Assembly (NCBI GenBank): GCA_001816655.1
Contig: MHCP01000019.1
Span: 1 to 32,058 of the forward strand
Direction of reading: 5' to 3'
Length of the DNA stretch: 32,058 nucleotides
Source of the DNA: Candidatus Woykebacteria bacterium RBG_13_40_15
Lineage (GTDB): Bacteria > Patescibacteriota > Microgenomatia > Woykebacterales > RBG-16-39-9b
Both the position numbers and the translations under genes were made by a program. A model generated the notes under the pieces. That model saw only the letters and a program-made list of their open reading frames with translations, was not told the origin of the DNA and did not search any database. This document shows positions 1 through 8,146 of the stretch, piece after piece (the stretch's first letter is position 1; the number at the start of each line of letters is the position of its first letter).

Positions 1-1
1 A

Positions 2-1639
2 TTTTGGTCTTCATTAATCACACTTTTTCTGTTTGCGCTTCTATTAGTCTTCCCAAACTTCTTGGGTACTGGAATTCGCTCGCTTTTTCAGATAGGGCTA
101 CTTAGTAATTTCTTTGTTTTGCCCCTATTTTTCTTGTTTTTAGCCTCACTAAACTGGCAAAAACCTTACTTGTCAGCAATCCTTCTTTCTGCTACGGTCT
201 TGACTCATCTAGTCGCTGGGGCAGTTGCTGCGGTTTATCTTATTGTATTTATTGCTACGGATCTATTAATTAAGAAGGGTAAAAATCTATCAGATTATCT
301 AAAAATAATTCTAGTTGCCTTACTGCTCACCTCCTTTTTCTGGATTCCAATGGTATTAAACCTTTCCTACACTTCTGTTTCTCGCCACGTTTCAAGTTAT
401 TTTCTGCCAAATATCGCTATATTTTTAGCCTCTGTTACAGTCTTAATTTTTGCTTTCAAAAAGAAAGAAAGAAATATTTTCGTTCTTGGTAGCCTTGCGT
501 TGATATTTTCCGGCCTAAACAGCGCCGATGCATTTCTTATTGGCAAGTATGAAACAAGTTTTGTCCTTTACCCGCTCCATTTATATCGTTTCCAACCGTT
601 TAGTTATCTATTTTTTGCTGTAGCACTAGCGCTTTTAATTGAAAAATCAAGATTCGGGGTATTGGTCGGAAAAACAAAGCAAATCAAGCTGGCCTTCATT
701 CTGCTTGGGTTTGCGTTCATAGTTGGATACTTAGTTTTTAAAAATCCAGCCGAACTACCACAAGCTTCATTTAAAGTAGGCAGACCGAGTTTTGTTTCGG
801 GTAGATTTCTGGAGACATTTAAAAGAAGCGATATAGATCCTTTTTGGTACGGGCCACAAACTGTGATAGAAGAAAAAAGTGCCTACTCCAACTGGGCTTA
901 TGGTTTATTTACAGATTCATCACTGAATGCTCCTTACATCGAATCGTTAAAGAAAAATATGGCAGAAAAGAAAGAAAAAGAGGAGCTTTTTATTGAGACA
1001 AAGTTGGTTGATAAGCAAAGAATAAACTCACTTCTAAATCTCTTTGGGATTAATTATCTGATTAGATTAGACACTGATCCCCTCTATTCGATAGGGTTCC
1101 TTCAAATAAATGGAAAGACCGAATTTTTGAATGCAGGAAGAGTTTCGGAGAATTCACCGGTTGAGATTATTCGTATTCCACTGCGGGCAGTTACTAAAGA
1201 TTGGAATAGGGAAGTGGAAAAATGGTGGTTAGAGAAAGGCGATGTGAAAGATTTGCCGTATTTTGCTCAAAATAAGAAATTAAACTTACCTTCGGTTGAG
1301 GGTCTAGCAAGCGCATGGATTGTTTCAGAAAATCTAAATAAAGCTAGGACAAAAATCGACCTTCAAATAGACTCAAAAGAAAAAGTACCCGTTTTGATTA
1401 AAAATTCCTATTTTCCTTATTGGAAAGCATATGAAAACGGCTCGCCTCGCGCTGCAGGCGAAGCGGGAAAAGAAATCCCAATTTATCGCGCTGCACCAAA
1501 TCTAATGTTAATTTCCGCAGCCGGAAAAGTTACTCTTGAATATAAGGAACCAGTTTGGACAAAGCTCCTTTATCTTATTTCCGCCATAACATTACTAGCT
1601 ACTATTTTCCTCATTTTCAAGGGTAGGCGATCGTCTTAG
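2..1639 (+). CDS. Large multi-pass membrane protein, GT-C/YfhO-like (5' end cut by window)
   Basis: The reading frame is open to the window edge, so the N-terminus is missing; the TTG at 62 is only an internal candidate start. The visible part has about seven hydrophobic segments, a hydrophilic extracytoplasmic stretch, and one last membrane helix before a basic tail (KGRRSS). The late motif NSYFPYWKAYENG followed by a short beta-rich region resembles the C-terminal outer domain of YfhO-type and other GT-C membrane glycosyltransferase relatives ('yfpgWka'). No catalytic motif can be checked because the first loop is missing. Residues around GSPRAAGEAG are encoded by a palindromic GC-rich insert (1443-1460) that looks like a small repeat inserted in frame. 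Likely role is cell-envelope glycan or lipid-linked sugar work; this is a family-level guess. Confidence 0.6.
   Translation, partial: FWSSLITLFLFALLLVFPNFLGTGIRSLFQIGLLSNFFVLPLFFLFLASLNWQKPYLSAILLSATVLTHLVAGAVAAVYLIVFIATDLLIKKGKNLSDYLKIILVALLLTSFFWIPMVLNLSYTSVSRHVSSYFLPNIAIFLASVTVLIFAFKKKERNIFVLGSLALIFSGLNSADAFLIGKYETSFVLYPLHLYRFQPFSYLFFAVALALLIEKSRFGVLVGKTKQIKLAFILLGFAFIVGYLVFKNPAELPQASFKVGRPSFVSGRFLETFKRSDIDPFWYGPQTVIEEKSAYSNWAYGLFTDSSLNAPYIESLKKNMAEKKEKEELFIETKLVDKQRINSLLNLFGINYLIRLDTDPLYSIGFLQINGKTEFLNAGRVSENSPVEIIRIPLRAVTKDWNREVEKWWLEKGDVKDLPYFAQNKKLNLPSVEGLASAWIVSENLNKARTKIDLQIDSKEKVPVLIKNSYFPYWKAYENGSPRAAGEAGKEIPIYRAAPNLMLISAAGKVTLEYKEPVWTKLLYLISAITLLATIFLIFKGRRSS
1443..1460. repeat. 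In-frame palindromic insert in the membrane-protein gene
   Basis: CGCCT (1443-1447) and AGGCG (1456-1460) flank a GC-rich loop inside an AT-rich gene, encoding residues of the GSPRAAGEAG stretch. It resembles the in-frame palindromes in sufU and polA, but the stem is shorter. Confidence 0.4.
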
Positions 1640-1667
1640 TCGTAATTACGTCAGCACCCCATAGTAC

Positions 1668-1696
1668 TTGACTTTCAGGCCCCATTCTGTTAAACT
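1668..1696 (+). promoter_or_regulatory. Promoter of the GC-rich two-gene island
   Basis: TTGACT (1668-1673), 17-nt spacer, TAAACT (1691-1696). The predicted start near 1704 gives a leader of about 48 nt containing the short palindrome GCAGAAATCTGC and a Shine-Dalgarno AAGGAGG just before the ATG at 1753. The same hexamer pair with the same spacing stands before sufC. Confidence 0.6.
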
Positions 1697-1752
1697 TTTT
1701 TGAAATAAATGAATAGTCGGCAGAAATCTGCTATTCTTAAGGAGGGATTTTC

Positions 1753-2139
1753 ATGGTGAGCTACGCTAGGAAGACGGTCGAGGAGGAACTGAGGGAGGTC
1801 GTTTCGGGAGAGGAAAGCGACTCCCTAGTTGCCTTCCATGACAGGTTGAGGGCTTTCGCAATGAGGCACAGAACTGTTGCGATAGTCGGCGTCAGGAAAG
1901 GGGTGCGAGTGCAGCTTACCATCTCTAAGGATTCCACAGCCCTGAAGATAGGGAACCGGCTGGATCCCTTGGGTGACGAAGAGCTTAAGCGCTTTCTTGA
2001 CAACCCAGAGCGAGAAAACGTTGTGGAACGACTCGCGCACGATCTACTCGACGACCTATGGAGAATGCTCGCCGGCCAGGAGGTCGACGAACCCATTGTG
2101 GTGACAGTTGGTGTGAGTACACTTAACCTAGGTCGCTAG
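1753..2139 (+). CDS. Unknown 128-aa charged cytoplasmic protein
   Basis: I do not recognise this family. The protein is soluble and acidic/arginine-rich. An N-terminal helix-forming region (EEELREVVSGEESDSLVAF) is followed by a beta-prone segment (TVAIVGVRKGVRVQLTISK), a helical region and a C-terminal strand (EPIVVTVGVSTLNLG). The start is supported by AAGGAGG about 7 nt upstream. Base composition is far more GC-rich than the AT-rich flanking genes and codon choice differs (many GAG, CTC, GTC). With the following small membrane protein it forms a two-gene transcription unit with its own promoter and a strong terminator. The features suggest a horizontally acquired cassette; the function is unknown. 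Confidence 0.6.
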   Translation: MVSYARKTVEEELREVVSGEESDSLVAFHDRLRAFAMRHRTVAIVGVRKGVRVQLTISKDSTALKIGNRLDPLGDEELKRFLDNPERENVVERLAHDLLDDLWRMLAGQEVDEPIVVTVGVSTLNLGR

Positions 2140-2155
2140 GTAGAAGGGGGCACAG

Positions 2156-2392
2156 ATGGAGATCGTAACGAAGTTAGTGACCACCGTCGTCTTTGGCGGA
2201 GGATGGCTGCTGCTTCTGCTTGGCTTGGTTGCCATAATACCCATCGCAACTAGCCAACTGAGGACGGTCAGACCAGTAAACCCATTCGTCGATATGTTGG
2301 GTGAGTTTGTCTGTATGATGGCGGCCGTCACACTCATCACAGTCGGTGGCCTCATGGTCCTAGCTTCCACCAGAGCCTTCGGTCTGATGTGA
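2156..2392 (+). CDS. Unknown 78-aa protein with two membrane helices
   Basis: There are two hydrophobic segments, roughly residues 9-29 (VVFGGGWLLLLLGLVAIIPI) and 49-70 (FVCMMAAVTLITVGGLMVLA), separated by a short polar loop (SQLRTVRPVNPFVD). The start ATG follows GAAGGGGG. It begins 16 nt after the preceding gene's stop and is probably cotranscribed. GC-rich composition matches its partner. No motif gives a function. A small membrane anchor or partner of the 128-aa protein is possible from gene order only. Confidence 0.55.
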   Translation: MEIVTKLVTTVVFGGGWLLLLLGLVAIIPIATSQLRTVRPVNPFVDMLGEFVCMMAAVTLITVGGLMVLASTRAFGLM

Positions 2393-2410
2393 GGCACAAT
2401 CGGTGCAGAA

Positions 2411-2450
2411 AGGGCCGTACGCAAGGTTGCTACGGCTCTCCTCTCTTCTT
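2411..2450 (+). terminator. Rho-independent terminator closing the GC-rich island
   Basis: GCCGTA (2414-2419) pairs with TACGGC (2431-2436). The stem continues outward through G12-C38 and inward through GCAA/TTGC. A pyrimidine-rich tail (CCTCTCTTCTT) follows. Confidence 0.75.
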
Positions 2451-2472
2451 CGACTCCGCTTTAGGACAGGTT

Positions 2473-2501
2473 TTGACAAAAAACCCTCCGCAGCTTATTA
2501 T
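2473..2501 (+). promoter_or_regulatory. Near-consensus promoter of the vanY-like gene
   Basis: TTGACA (2473-2478), exactly 17 nt, TATTAT (2496-2501). The predicted start at about 2508 falls on the ATG at 2509, so the mRNA would be leaderless. This decides the start of the downstream gene. Confidence 0.75.
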
Positions 2502-2508
2502 TTTTAGG

Positions 2509-3288
2509 ATGTTTAAATCCAAGGGCAAGCTATCCTACCTGATATTAACCCTCATTATCTTGACTAGCTTAATTTTTGTAAAAATTAACGATTTAAGACC
2601 AAAATCCGATGCCAACTCTACTGCTTCTGAATCGAACAGTGTCTTGGGGGAGTCTCTCCAGGAAAAAGTCTCACCAATCTCCATAACCGCAACGATAAGC
2701 GCCCAAAAATGGGTGCCGTCGAATACAATTACTTATAAAGGAGACAATCTATTAGTCTTAATCAATAAAAAAATAGGCTTGCCGCCAAACTACGAACCGT
2801 CTGATTTAGTTTTTGTCGCAGGAACTCTGCGGTTAAGGAAAGGAGCGGCAAACGCCTATTCAAATATGGTTTCTGCCGCTGCAAGAGAGGGTATACCGCT
2901 TGTTATTTCGTCAGCTTATCGTTCGTATACAGATCAGCAAAATACCTTTAACTACTGGGTTTCTAAAAGTGGTTCGCAACAGGCCCAAACTTTTTCTGCC
3001 TTTCCAGGTCATTCCCAGCATCAACTTGGTACAGCAGTAGATTTTACTTTAGCCGGGGGGAGTAGCTTCTTTTCAGAAAGTTTCGGCCAAACAGCTCAAG
3101 GATCTTGGCTCTCAAATAACGCTTCTAGATTTGGTTTTGTTTTGTCGTATCCTAAAGGGAAAGAATCCATAACAGGTTATATCTACGAGCCGTGGCACTA
3201 TCGCTACATTGGAGTCGAAAATGCCAAAAGACTAGCATCTTCCGGGCTTTGCCTTGAGGAATTCTTACAGAGATATGGAGTTTGGTGA
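2509..3288 (+). CDS. VanY-type D-alanyl-D-alanine carboxypeptidase, membrane-anchored
   Basis: Predicted to be a zinc peptidase that trims the terminal D-Ala from peptidoglycan stem peptides outside the membrane. The product is about 259 aa. An N-terminal anchor (LSYLILTLIILTSLIFVKI) is followed by a serine/threonine-rich linker and the M15B domain: SSAYRSY substrate loop, then PGHSQHQLGTAVDFT carrying the zinc His and Asp, then EPWHYRYIG with the catalytic Glu and third zinc ligand His. A longer frame begins at 2389, but it would run across the upstream terminator and a consensus promoter, so ATG 2509 is chosen. The next gene overlaps or abuts its stop, suggesting coupling in an envelope operon. 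Confidence 0.88.
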   Translation: MFKSKGKLSYLILTLIILTSLIFVKINDLRPKSDANSTASESNSVLGESLQEKVSPISITATISAQKWVPSNTITYKGDNLLVLINKKIGLPPNYEPSDLVFVAGTLRLRKGAANAYSNMVSAAAREGIPLVISSAYRSYTDQQNTFNYWVSKSGSQQAQTFSAFPGHSQHQLGTAVDFTLAGGSSFFSESFGQTAQGSWLSNNASRFGFVLSYPKGKESITGYIYEPWHYRYIGVENAKRLASSGLCLEEFLQRYGVW

Positions 3289-3293
3289 GTCTT

Positions 3294-4211
3294 ATGAGAG
3301 AAAAGATAGGGCAAAATCTTATAAATATCCTCCTTTTTGCTTACCTTGCCGTGGTTATTATTTTTATGCTAGTTAAAAATATCTCCATTACGCCCGATCG
3401 CCTGTTTATTTTCTTACTATTTGCCGCTGTAATTGTTGGTAGGGGAAAGACCTTTCTGCGGGATTGGCTGCCATTCTTGGCTCTCCTTCTTGGTTATGAG
3501 ATGCTACGGGGACTTGCGGATAATTTCTTCAGCGTTCACACGAGCCTTTTAGTAACCTGGGAAAAACTCCTCTTTTTTGGTCACATACCAACCGAATTTT
3601 TGCAGCATGTATTTTACAAGGCTGGACAGATAGGCTTTATTGACATCTTTGCGACTTTGATGTACTTCGTACATTTCCCACTCCCGTTGGCTATCGCCTT
3701 CTTTCTGTGGCTAAAAAATCGGCGTGAATACTTACTTTTTGTTATTTCGTTTGTAATTCTTTCCTTCGCCGGATTTATAACTTACTTACTTTTCCCGGCC
3801 GCGCCGCCTTGGTATGCTAGCGATCACGGATTAATCCACGTTACTAAAATAACTAACTTAGTGGTGGAGAAACTAGGTTGGAGCTGGAATCTTTCCTTTT
3901 ACTACACCCATTTGAACCCAAACCAAGTTGCCGCTATTCCATCACTTCACGCGGCCTTTCCAACTCTTTCCCTTCTTTCCCTTCGGCATTACTCAAAGAG
4001 ACTTTTTTGGTTTTTCTTAGCGTACCCTCTGTTAGTTTGGTTTTCGATCGTATATTTAGGAGAGCATTATGTTGTGGATATAATCGCTGGGGTTTTATAT
4101 GCAGTAGCTGCTTATTACGTTGTTTATAATTTTGAAGAAATTAAAAAATATTTCAAGGAACTTTCCAAATTGCTAAGAGTTAGACTGGTTTCCTTGACTA
4201 GGCGAGGCTGA
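3294..4211 (+). CDS. PAP2-superfamily membrane phosphatase / lipid phosphotransferase
   Basis: An integral membrane protein with about seven helices. The PAP2 signature is seen as IPSLHAAFPTLS (catalytic His loop) and EHYVVDIIAGV (the His-Asp pair), preceded by FPAAPPWYA, which is typical of the inositol-phosphorylceramide-synthase-like PAP2_3 branch. It probably acts on isoprenoid or glycerolipid phosphates at the outer face. The start is uncertain: TTG 3282 and GTG 3285 overlap the vanY stop, while ATG 3294 lies just beyond it with GGTGAG 4 nt upstream, so I chose ATG. Gene order with vanY suggests an envelope-maintenance pair. Confidence 0.8.
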   Translation: MREKIGQNLINILLFAYLAVVIIFMLVKNISITPDRLFIFLLFAAVIVGRGKTFLRDWLPFLALLLGYEMLRGLADNFFSVHTSLLVTWEKLLFFGHIPTEFLQHVFYKAGQIGFIDIFATLMYFVHFPLPLAIAFFLWLKNRREYLLFVISFVILSFAGFITYLLFPAAPPWYASDHGLIHVTKITNLVVEKLGWSWNLSFYYTHLNPNQVAAIPSLHAAFPTLSLLSLRHYSKRLFWFFLAYPLLVWFSIVYLGEHYVVDIIAGVLYAVAAYYVVYNFEEIKKYFKELSKLLRVRLVSLTRRG

Positions 4212-4222
4212 TGAAATAAACT
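4194..4222 (+). promoter_or_regulatory. Promoter of the suf gene cluster
   Basis: TTGACT (4194-4199), 17 nt, TAAACT (4217-4222). The predicted start is about 4229 and the sufC ATG is at 4232, so the transcript is essentially leaderless and no Shine-Dalgarno is seen. The -35 lies inside the end of the PAP2 gene. Confidence 0.65.
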
Positions 4223-4231
4223 TACGAAACT

Positions 4232-4972
4232 ATGCTGGAAATCAAAGACGTCCGTGTCTCTTCCGATAGCAAGGAAATAGTTAGAGGAATTAATTTAAAG
4301 ATAAAGCCGGGTGAAATCAACATTTTAATGGGGCCAAATGCTTCTGGCAAATCAACTCTTTCGCTCGCTCTAGCTGGCCACCCTAACTATAAAATCACTT
4401 CAGGCAAAATTATTTTGGATAAAAAAGATATTACGAATCTAAACCCTGATAAAAGAGCAAAGCGGGGTTTGTTTCTGGGTATGCAATATCCTATTTCTGT
4501 CCCCGGTGTCTCGGTAGTTAACTTTCTTCGATCCTCATATCAATCTGTAAAAAACAAAAAGGCTGCGCCAAAAGAATTTATCGGTGTTCTGGACAGAAAA
4601 CTTCAAAGTTTCAAGTTCAACGAGAGCCTTTTGGAAAGAGAGGTAAATGAAGGTTTCAGCGGAGGAGAGAAAAAGAAATTTGAGATATTACAACTTGAAC
4701 TATTAAAACCAAAATACGCAATACTTGACGAACCTGATTCCGGCCTCGACATTGATGCACTGTCGGTTGTTGCCACCAAGATTAAACAGGCTGCAAAGGC
4801 AGGTACCGGAATACTTTTAATTACGCATTATCAGCGGATTCTGAAATATTTACCAATAGACTGCGTTCATGTACTTTTTGATGGAAGATTAATTGAAAGT
4901 GGCGGTCAAAAACTTGCCCAGGAGATTGAAAACAAAGGCTACAAATCGTTGGTAAAACAATATGGCAAATAG
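4232..4972 (+). CDS. sufC: SufC, Fe-S cluster assembly ATPase
   Basis: The ABC-type ATPase of the SUF scaffold complex; ATP binding drives rearrangement of SufB during cluster assembly. The protein is 246 aa, the usual family length. Walker A is GPNASGKST (about residues 34-42), the signature is FSGGEKKKFEILQ and Walker B is YAILDEPDSGLD, all intact, followed by the H-loop in LLITHYQRIL. The characteristic QYPISVPGVSVVNFLR segment (Q-loop region that contacts SufB/SufD) is present. It heads the suf cluster, transcribed from a leaderless promoter, and is separated from sufB by an 84-nt spacer carrying a dispersed palindromic repeat. Confidence 0.95.
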   Translation: MLEIKDVRVSSDSKEIVRGINLKIKPGEINILMGPNASGKSTLSLALAGHPNYKITSGKIILDKKDITNLNPDKRAKRGLFLGMQYPISVPGVSVVNFLRSSYQSVKNKKAAPKEFIGVLDRKLQSFKFNESLLEREVNEGFSGGEKKKFEILQLELLKPKYAILDEPDSGLDIDALSVVATKIKQAAKAGTGILLITHYQRILKYLPIDCVHVLFDGRLIESGGQKLAQEIENKGYKSLVKQYGK

Positions 4973-5035
4973 GATCCTTTGTAACTAAATGAATTCGTTA
5001 ATCACTCCTTAATTTAGGTACTCTCGGATCCTGCG
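4971..5035. repeat. Dispersed inverted-repeat element, copy 1
   Basis: AGGATCC (4971-4977) and GGATCCT (5026-5032) form the outer stem. The right end reads GTACTCTCGGATCCTGCG (5018-5035), which recurs with one change at 15778-15795. It sits between sufC and sufB and could attenuate or process the message. Confidence 0.55.
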
Positions 5036-5056
5036 ACCACTAACGTGGACTAAAAT

Positions 5057-6451
5057 ATGAAAAAAATAATTTCAGAAAAGGAATACAAGGAAAAATATGG
5101 CTTTTCTAAGAGAGAAAATTATATATTTAAGAGTAAAAAAGGCTTGGATGAAGGGGTTATCAAGGAGATTTCAGAGCAAAAAAAGGAACCCGCTTGGATG
5201 AGAGATTTTAGGCTAAAATCATTTGAGATCTTTAAATCCAAGAAATACCCTTCCTGGGGTCCCGATTTATCGGAGTTGAATCTTGATGAGATCTATTACT
5301 ACATAAAGCCGACAGAAAATCAGGTTAATAGCTGGCGCGAGTTGCCTAAAGAAATCAGAGAAACGTATGAAAAAATTGGAATTCCCGAAGCTGAAAGAAA
5401 ATACTTAGCTGGTGTGGGCGCTCAATATGAAAGCGAAGTCGTTTACAAATCGCTAAAGAGCGAGTGGGAGAAAAAGGGTGTTATTTTTTCTGATACAGAT
5501 ACAGCGCTGAAGAAGCATCCGGAAATCTTCAAAGAATATTTTGGAAAAGCCGTTCCTGCAGCTGATAACAAATTCGCCGCACTAAACAGCGCTGTTTGGA
5601 GTGGCGGTTCGTTCATTTATGTTCCTAAAGGCATTGAGGTTGCGATTCCTTTGCAGGCGTACTTTCGAATAAACGCTGCCAAAATGGGACAGTTTGAGCG
5701 GACTTTAATAATTATCGATGAAGGTGCAAAAGCTTCTTATATTGAAGGTTGTACTGCACCGATTTATAGTTCTAATTCGCTGCACGCAGCTGTAGTTGAA
5801 ATTTTTGTTAAGAAAGACGCCGCTCTTCGTTATACCACAATCCAAAATTGGTCAAAAAATGTATTTAACTTAGTTACCAAACGCGCCTTTGTTGAAAGTA
5901 AGGGGAGGATGGAATGGATAGATGGCAATCTTGGATCAAAAGTAACAATGAAATATCCAAGTATCTATTTGAAAGGGCAGGGGTCAAGGGGTGAAATTCT
6001 TTCTGTTAGTTTTGCTTCCAGCGGGCAAAATCAGGATGTCGGAGGCAAAATTATTCATTTAGCCCCTCAAACTTCGAGCAGAATTATTTCAAAATCCGTT
6101 TCAAAAGACGGTGGGATCAGTAGTTACAGAGGACTTCTGAAAGTTACAAAGGGGGCTGAGGAATCAATCGGAAACGTTCGTTGCGATGCCCTTATTCTAG
6201 ATACGAAAAGTCGAAGCGACACTTATCCAACTATGCAAGTCAGCGAAAAGGATTGCAAAGCAAGCCATGAAGCAACTATTTCAAAAGTTGATGAGGAACA
6301 GCTGTTTTATTTACAAAGTAGAGGCTTAAGTGAAAATGAAGCTACAAGTATGATTGTTAATGGATTTATCGAGCCAATCGCCAAAGAACTACCCCTCGAA
6401 TACGCTGTTGAACTGAACCGCCTGATTCAACTCGAATTGAAGACAACTTAA
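5057..6451 (+). CDS. sufB: SufB, Fe-S cluster scaffold protein
   Basis: The scaffold subunit on which clusters are built from SufS-derived sulfur. The protein is 464 aa, near the usual length. The family core is clear: [20 protein letters not shown], then YIEGCTAP, then a right-handed beta-helix region, and near the C-terminus [10 protein letters not shown] (equivalent to the conserved cluster-site Cys) and [10 protein letters not shown] with the conserved His. There is no Shine-Dalgarno. TAAAAT directly abuts the ATG, too close to act as its -10. No SufD paralogue follows, so a SufB2C2 complex is expected (inference). Sulfur would be delivered by the SufS/SufU pair encoded next. Confidence 0.94.
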   Translation: MKKIISEKEYKEKYGFSKRENYIFKSKKGLDEGVIKEISEQKKEPAWMRDFRLKSFEIFKSKKYPSWGPDLSELNLDEIYYYIKPTENQVNSWRELPKEIRETYEKIGIPEAERKYLAGVGAQYESEVVYKSLKSEWEKKGVIFSDTDTALKKHPEIFKEYFGKAVPAADNKFAALNSAVWSGGSFIYVPKGIEVAIPLQAYFRINAAKMGQFERTLIIIDEGAKASYIEGCTAPIYSSNSLHAAVVEIFVKKDAALRYTTIQNWSKNVFNLVTKRAFVESKGRMEWIDGNLGSKVTMKYPSIYLKGQGSRGEILSVSFASSGQNQDVGGKIIHLAPQTSSRIISKSVSKDGGISSYRGLLKVTKGAEESIGNVRCDALILDTKSRSDTYPTMQVSEKDCKASHEATISKVDEEQLFYLQSRGLSENEATSMIVNGFIEPIAKELPLEYAVELNRLIQLELKTT

Positions 6452-6461
6452 TGTACTTTTC

Positions 6462-6491
6462 TTGTAAATAACCCCAAAACTACTGTAGAAT
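6462..6491 (+). promoter_or_regulatory. Promoter of sufS
   Basis: TTGTAA (6462-6467), 18 nt, TAGAAT (6486-6491). The GTG start at 6501 lies 9 nt beyond the -10, so the transcript would be leaderless. Confidence 0.5.
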
Positions 6492-6500
6492 AGCTTCATT

Positions 6501-7748
6501 GTGGATATTGATAAGATCAGATCCGATTTTCCAATTTTAAAGAGAGAAATCTACGGGAAACCCTTAATTTATTTGGATAATGCTGCTACCAGCCAGAAAC
6601 CTCGCGCCGTAATTGAGGCAATCAAAGAATATTACGAGCAGCACAACGCAAACACTCATCGAGGTGTACACAAGCTTTCCGAGGAAGCGACCGAACTCTA
6701 TGAAGAGGCACGAAAAAAGATAGCTAGCTTTGTTAACGCAGGGGGCAATAGCCAAATTATCTTCACGAAAAATGCTACTGAAGGTATAAATCTTGTCGCT
6801 TATTCCTGGGGTAGGGCAAATATAAAGGCTGGAGATGAGATATTACTAACTGAGATGGAACACCATTCCAACATTGTCCCGTGGCAGATTTTAGCTAAAG
6901 AAACAGGTGCAAAACTGAAATTTATACCATTAGACGAAAATTCAGAATTAAGAATTCGGAATGGAGAATTAAAAAAACATTTAAGCTCAAAAACGAAAAT
7001 AGTTGCGCTAACGCATGTTTCAAACGTATTGGGAACAATTAACCCTGTAAAAATAATTATCGAGGAAATTCGCAAATTCAATCCAGATATAAAAATATTG
7101 GTTGATGGTGCCCAGGCCGTGCCACATGTACCGGTAAGCATTCAAAATATAGATTCCGACTTTTACGTCTTTACTGGCCACAAAATGCTCGGCCCAACTG
7201 GAGTTGGTGTTTTGTACGCAAAAAAAGAATTGCTGAACGAAATGGAGCCTTTTATTACTGGTGGAAATATGATCCTGGAGGTGAAAAAAGAAGCTTCAAG
7301 TTGGAATTATGTTCCTTGGAAATTTGAAGCTGGGACTCAGAATGTTTCTGGAGCCGTTGGTCTTGCCGCCGCCGCTAGCTATCTGATGAATTTTGGAATG
7401 AAAAACGTTTTAGAACACGAAAGAAATTTAACGTCCTACGCAATCGATAAATTATCAAAGATTAATCATCTAAAAATTTACGGTCCTAACAACCTAGAAA
7501 AGAGAATTGGAGTAATTTCTTTTAACATTACCAATCAAACTGGAAAATTATTGCACCCCCATGATGTAGCTTCGATTTTAGATGGGGAGGGAATTGCGAT
7601 TCGTTCGGGCCATCACTGCGCTCAGCCGCTGATGGAGGTTTTGGGTGTTGAAGGTATCTGTCGGATCTCGTTCAGCGTTTTCAATGACCGCGTGGAAATT
7701 GACAAACTAGTTTTGGCAATTGAAAAAGCCAAGAAAATATTAAGATGA
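6501..7748 (+). CDS. sufS: SufS cysteine desulfurase (class II)
   Basis: A PLP enzyme that takes sulfur from L-cysteine as an enzyme persulfide for Fe-S cluster building. The protein is 415 aa. The PLP lysine lies in FTGHKMLGPTGVGVLY; TEMEHHSNIVPWQ and DGAQAVPH are the cofactor-contact motifs; the catalytic cysteine is in RSGHHCAQPLM near the C-terminus, a class II arrangement. The start is GTG, supported by the -10 box 9 nt upstream and by alignment to the family start (IRSDFPILKRE). The last four bases overlap the sufU start (ATGA), so the two are probably translationally coupled. Confidence 0.95.
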   Translation: MDIDKIRSDFPILKREIYGKPLIYLDNAATSQKPRAVIEAIKEYYEQHNANTHRGVHKLSEEATELYEEARKKIASFVNAGGNSQIIFTKNATEGINLVAYSWGRANIKAGDEILLTEMEHHSNIVPWQILAKETGAKLKFIPLDENSELRIRNGELKKHLSSKTKIVALTHVSNVLGTINPVKIIIEEIRKFNPDIKILVDGAQAVPHVPVSIQNIDSDFYVFTGHKMLGPTGVGVLYAKKELLNEMEPFITGGNMILEVKKEASSWNYVPWKFEAGTQNVSGAVGLAAAASYLMNFGMKNVLEHERNLTSYAIDKLSKINHLKIYGPNNLEKRIGVISFNITNQTGKLLHPHDVASILDGEGIAIRSGHHCAQPLMEVLGVEGICRISFSVFNDRVEIDKLVLAIEKAKKILR

Positions 7749-8146
7749 AAAACATCATTTACCGAGAAGTAATTTTAGATTTATATCGCAATCCAAAAAA
7801 TAAAGGGGAAATTAAAGACGCCGATTTTGAGGCCAAATCAGCGAACCCTTTATGCGGGGACACGATCAAAATCCAATTAAAAATGAAAAATTCAACCAGC
7901 CTGCCGGCGAGGCAGGAATCAAAAGTTATTGAAAAAGCAGTTTTTTCAGGTAGTGGTTGTGTTATATCACAAGCTAGTGCGTCCCTAATTTGTTCTTACA
8001 TCACAGGGAAAAAACTTTCTGAGATTAAAAAGATAAAATCTGATGATATAATAAAACTAATTGGTGTTCGTCCTAGCCCTTCAAGGCTTGGGTGTGCTAT
8101 TCTTAGTTTAAAAGCGCTGAAGGAGGTTTTAAAAAATGCCGTATAA
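7745..8146 (+). CDS. sufU: SufU-like sulfur acceptor / scaffold
   Basis: A zinc-dependent sulfurtransferase partner of SufS. The conserved ligand motifs are NPLCGD (Cys and Asp), GSGCVISQAS (Cys) and SRLGCAILS (last Cys), matching the SufU/IscU fold. At 133 aa it is a little shorter than usual SufU. Residues NSTSLPARQES are encoded by a stretch containing the palindrome CCTGCCGGCGAGGCAGG (7900-7916), apparently a small repeat inserted in frame between two beta strands. It overlaps sufS by 4 nt and the ferredoxin gene by 11 nt. Confidence 0.88.
   Translation: MKNIIYREVILDLYRNPKNKGEIKDADFEAKSANPLCGDTIKIQLKMKNSTSLPARQESKVIEKAVFSGSGCVISQASASLICSYITGKKLSEIKKIKSDDIIKLIGVRPSPSRLGCAILSLKALKEVLKNAV
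7900..7916. repeat. In-frame palindromic insert in sufU
   Basis: CCTGCC and GGCAGG form a perfect 6-bp stem with a 5-nt loop. The layout (6-bp stem, 5-nt loop) is the same as that of the polA insert at 20432-20448. It is GC-rich within an AT-rich gene. Confidence 0.6.

Noticed and set aside
2389-2508. Longer N-terminus of the VanY-like protein
   Set aside because: The extra 40 codons cross a terminator and a consensus promoter; the mature protein starts at the membrane anchor after ATG 2509.
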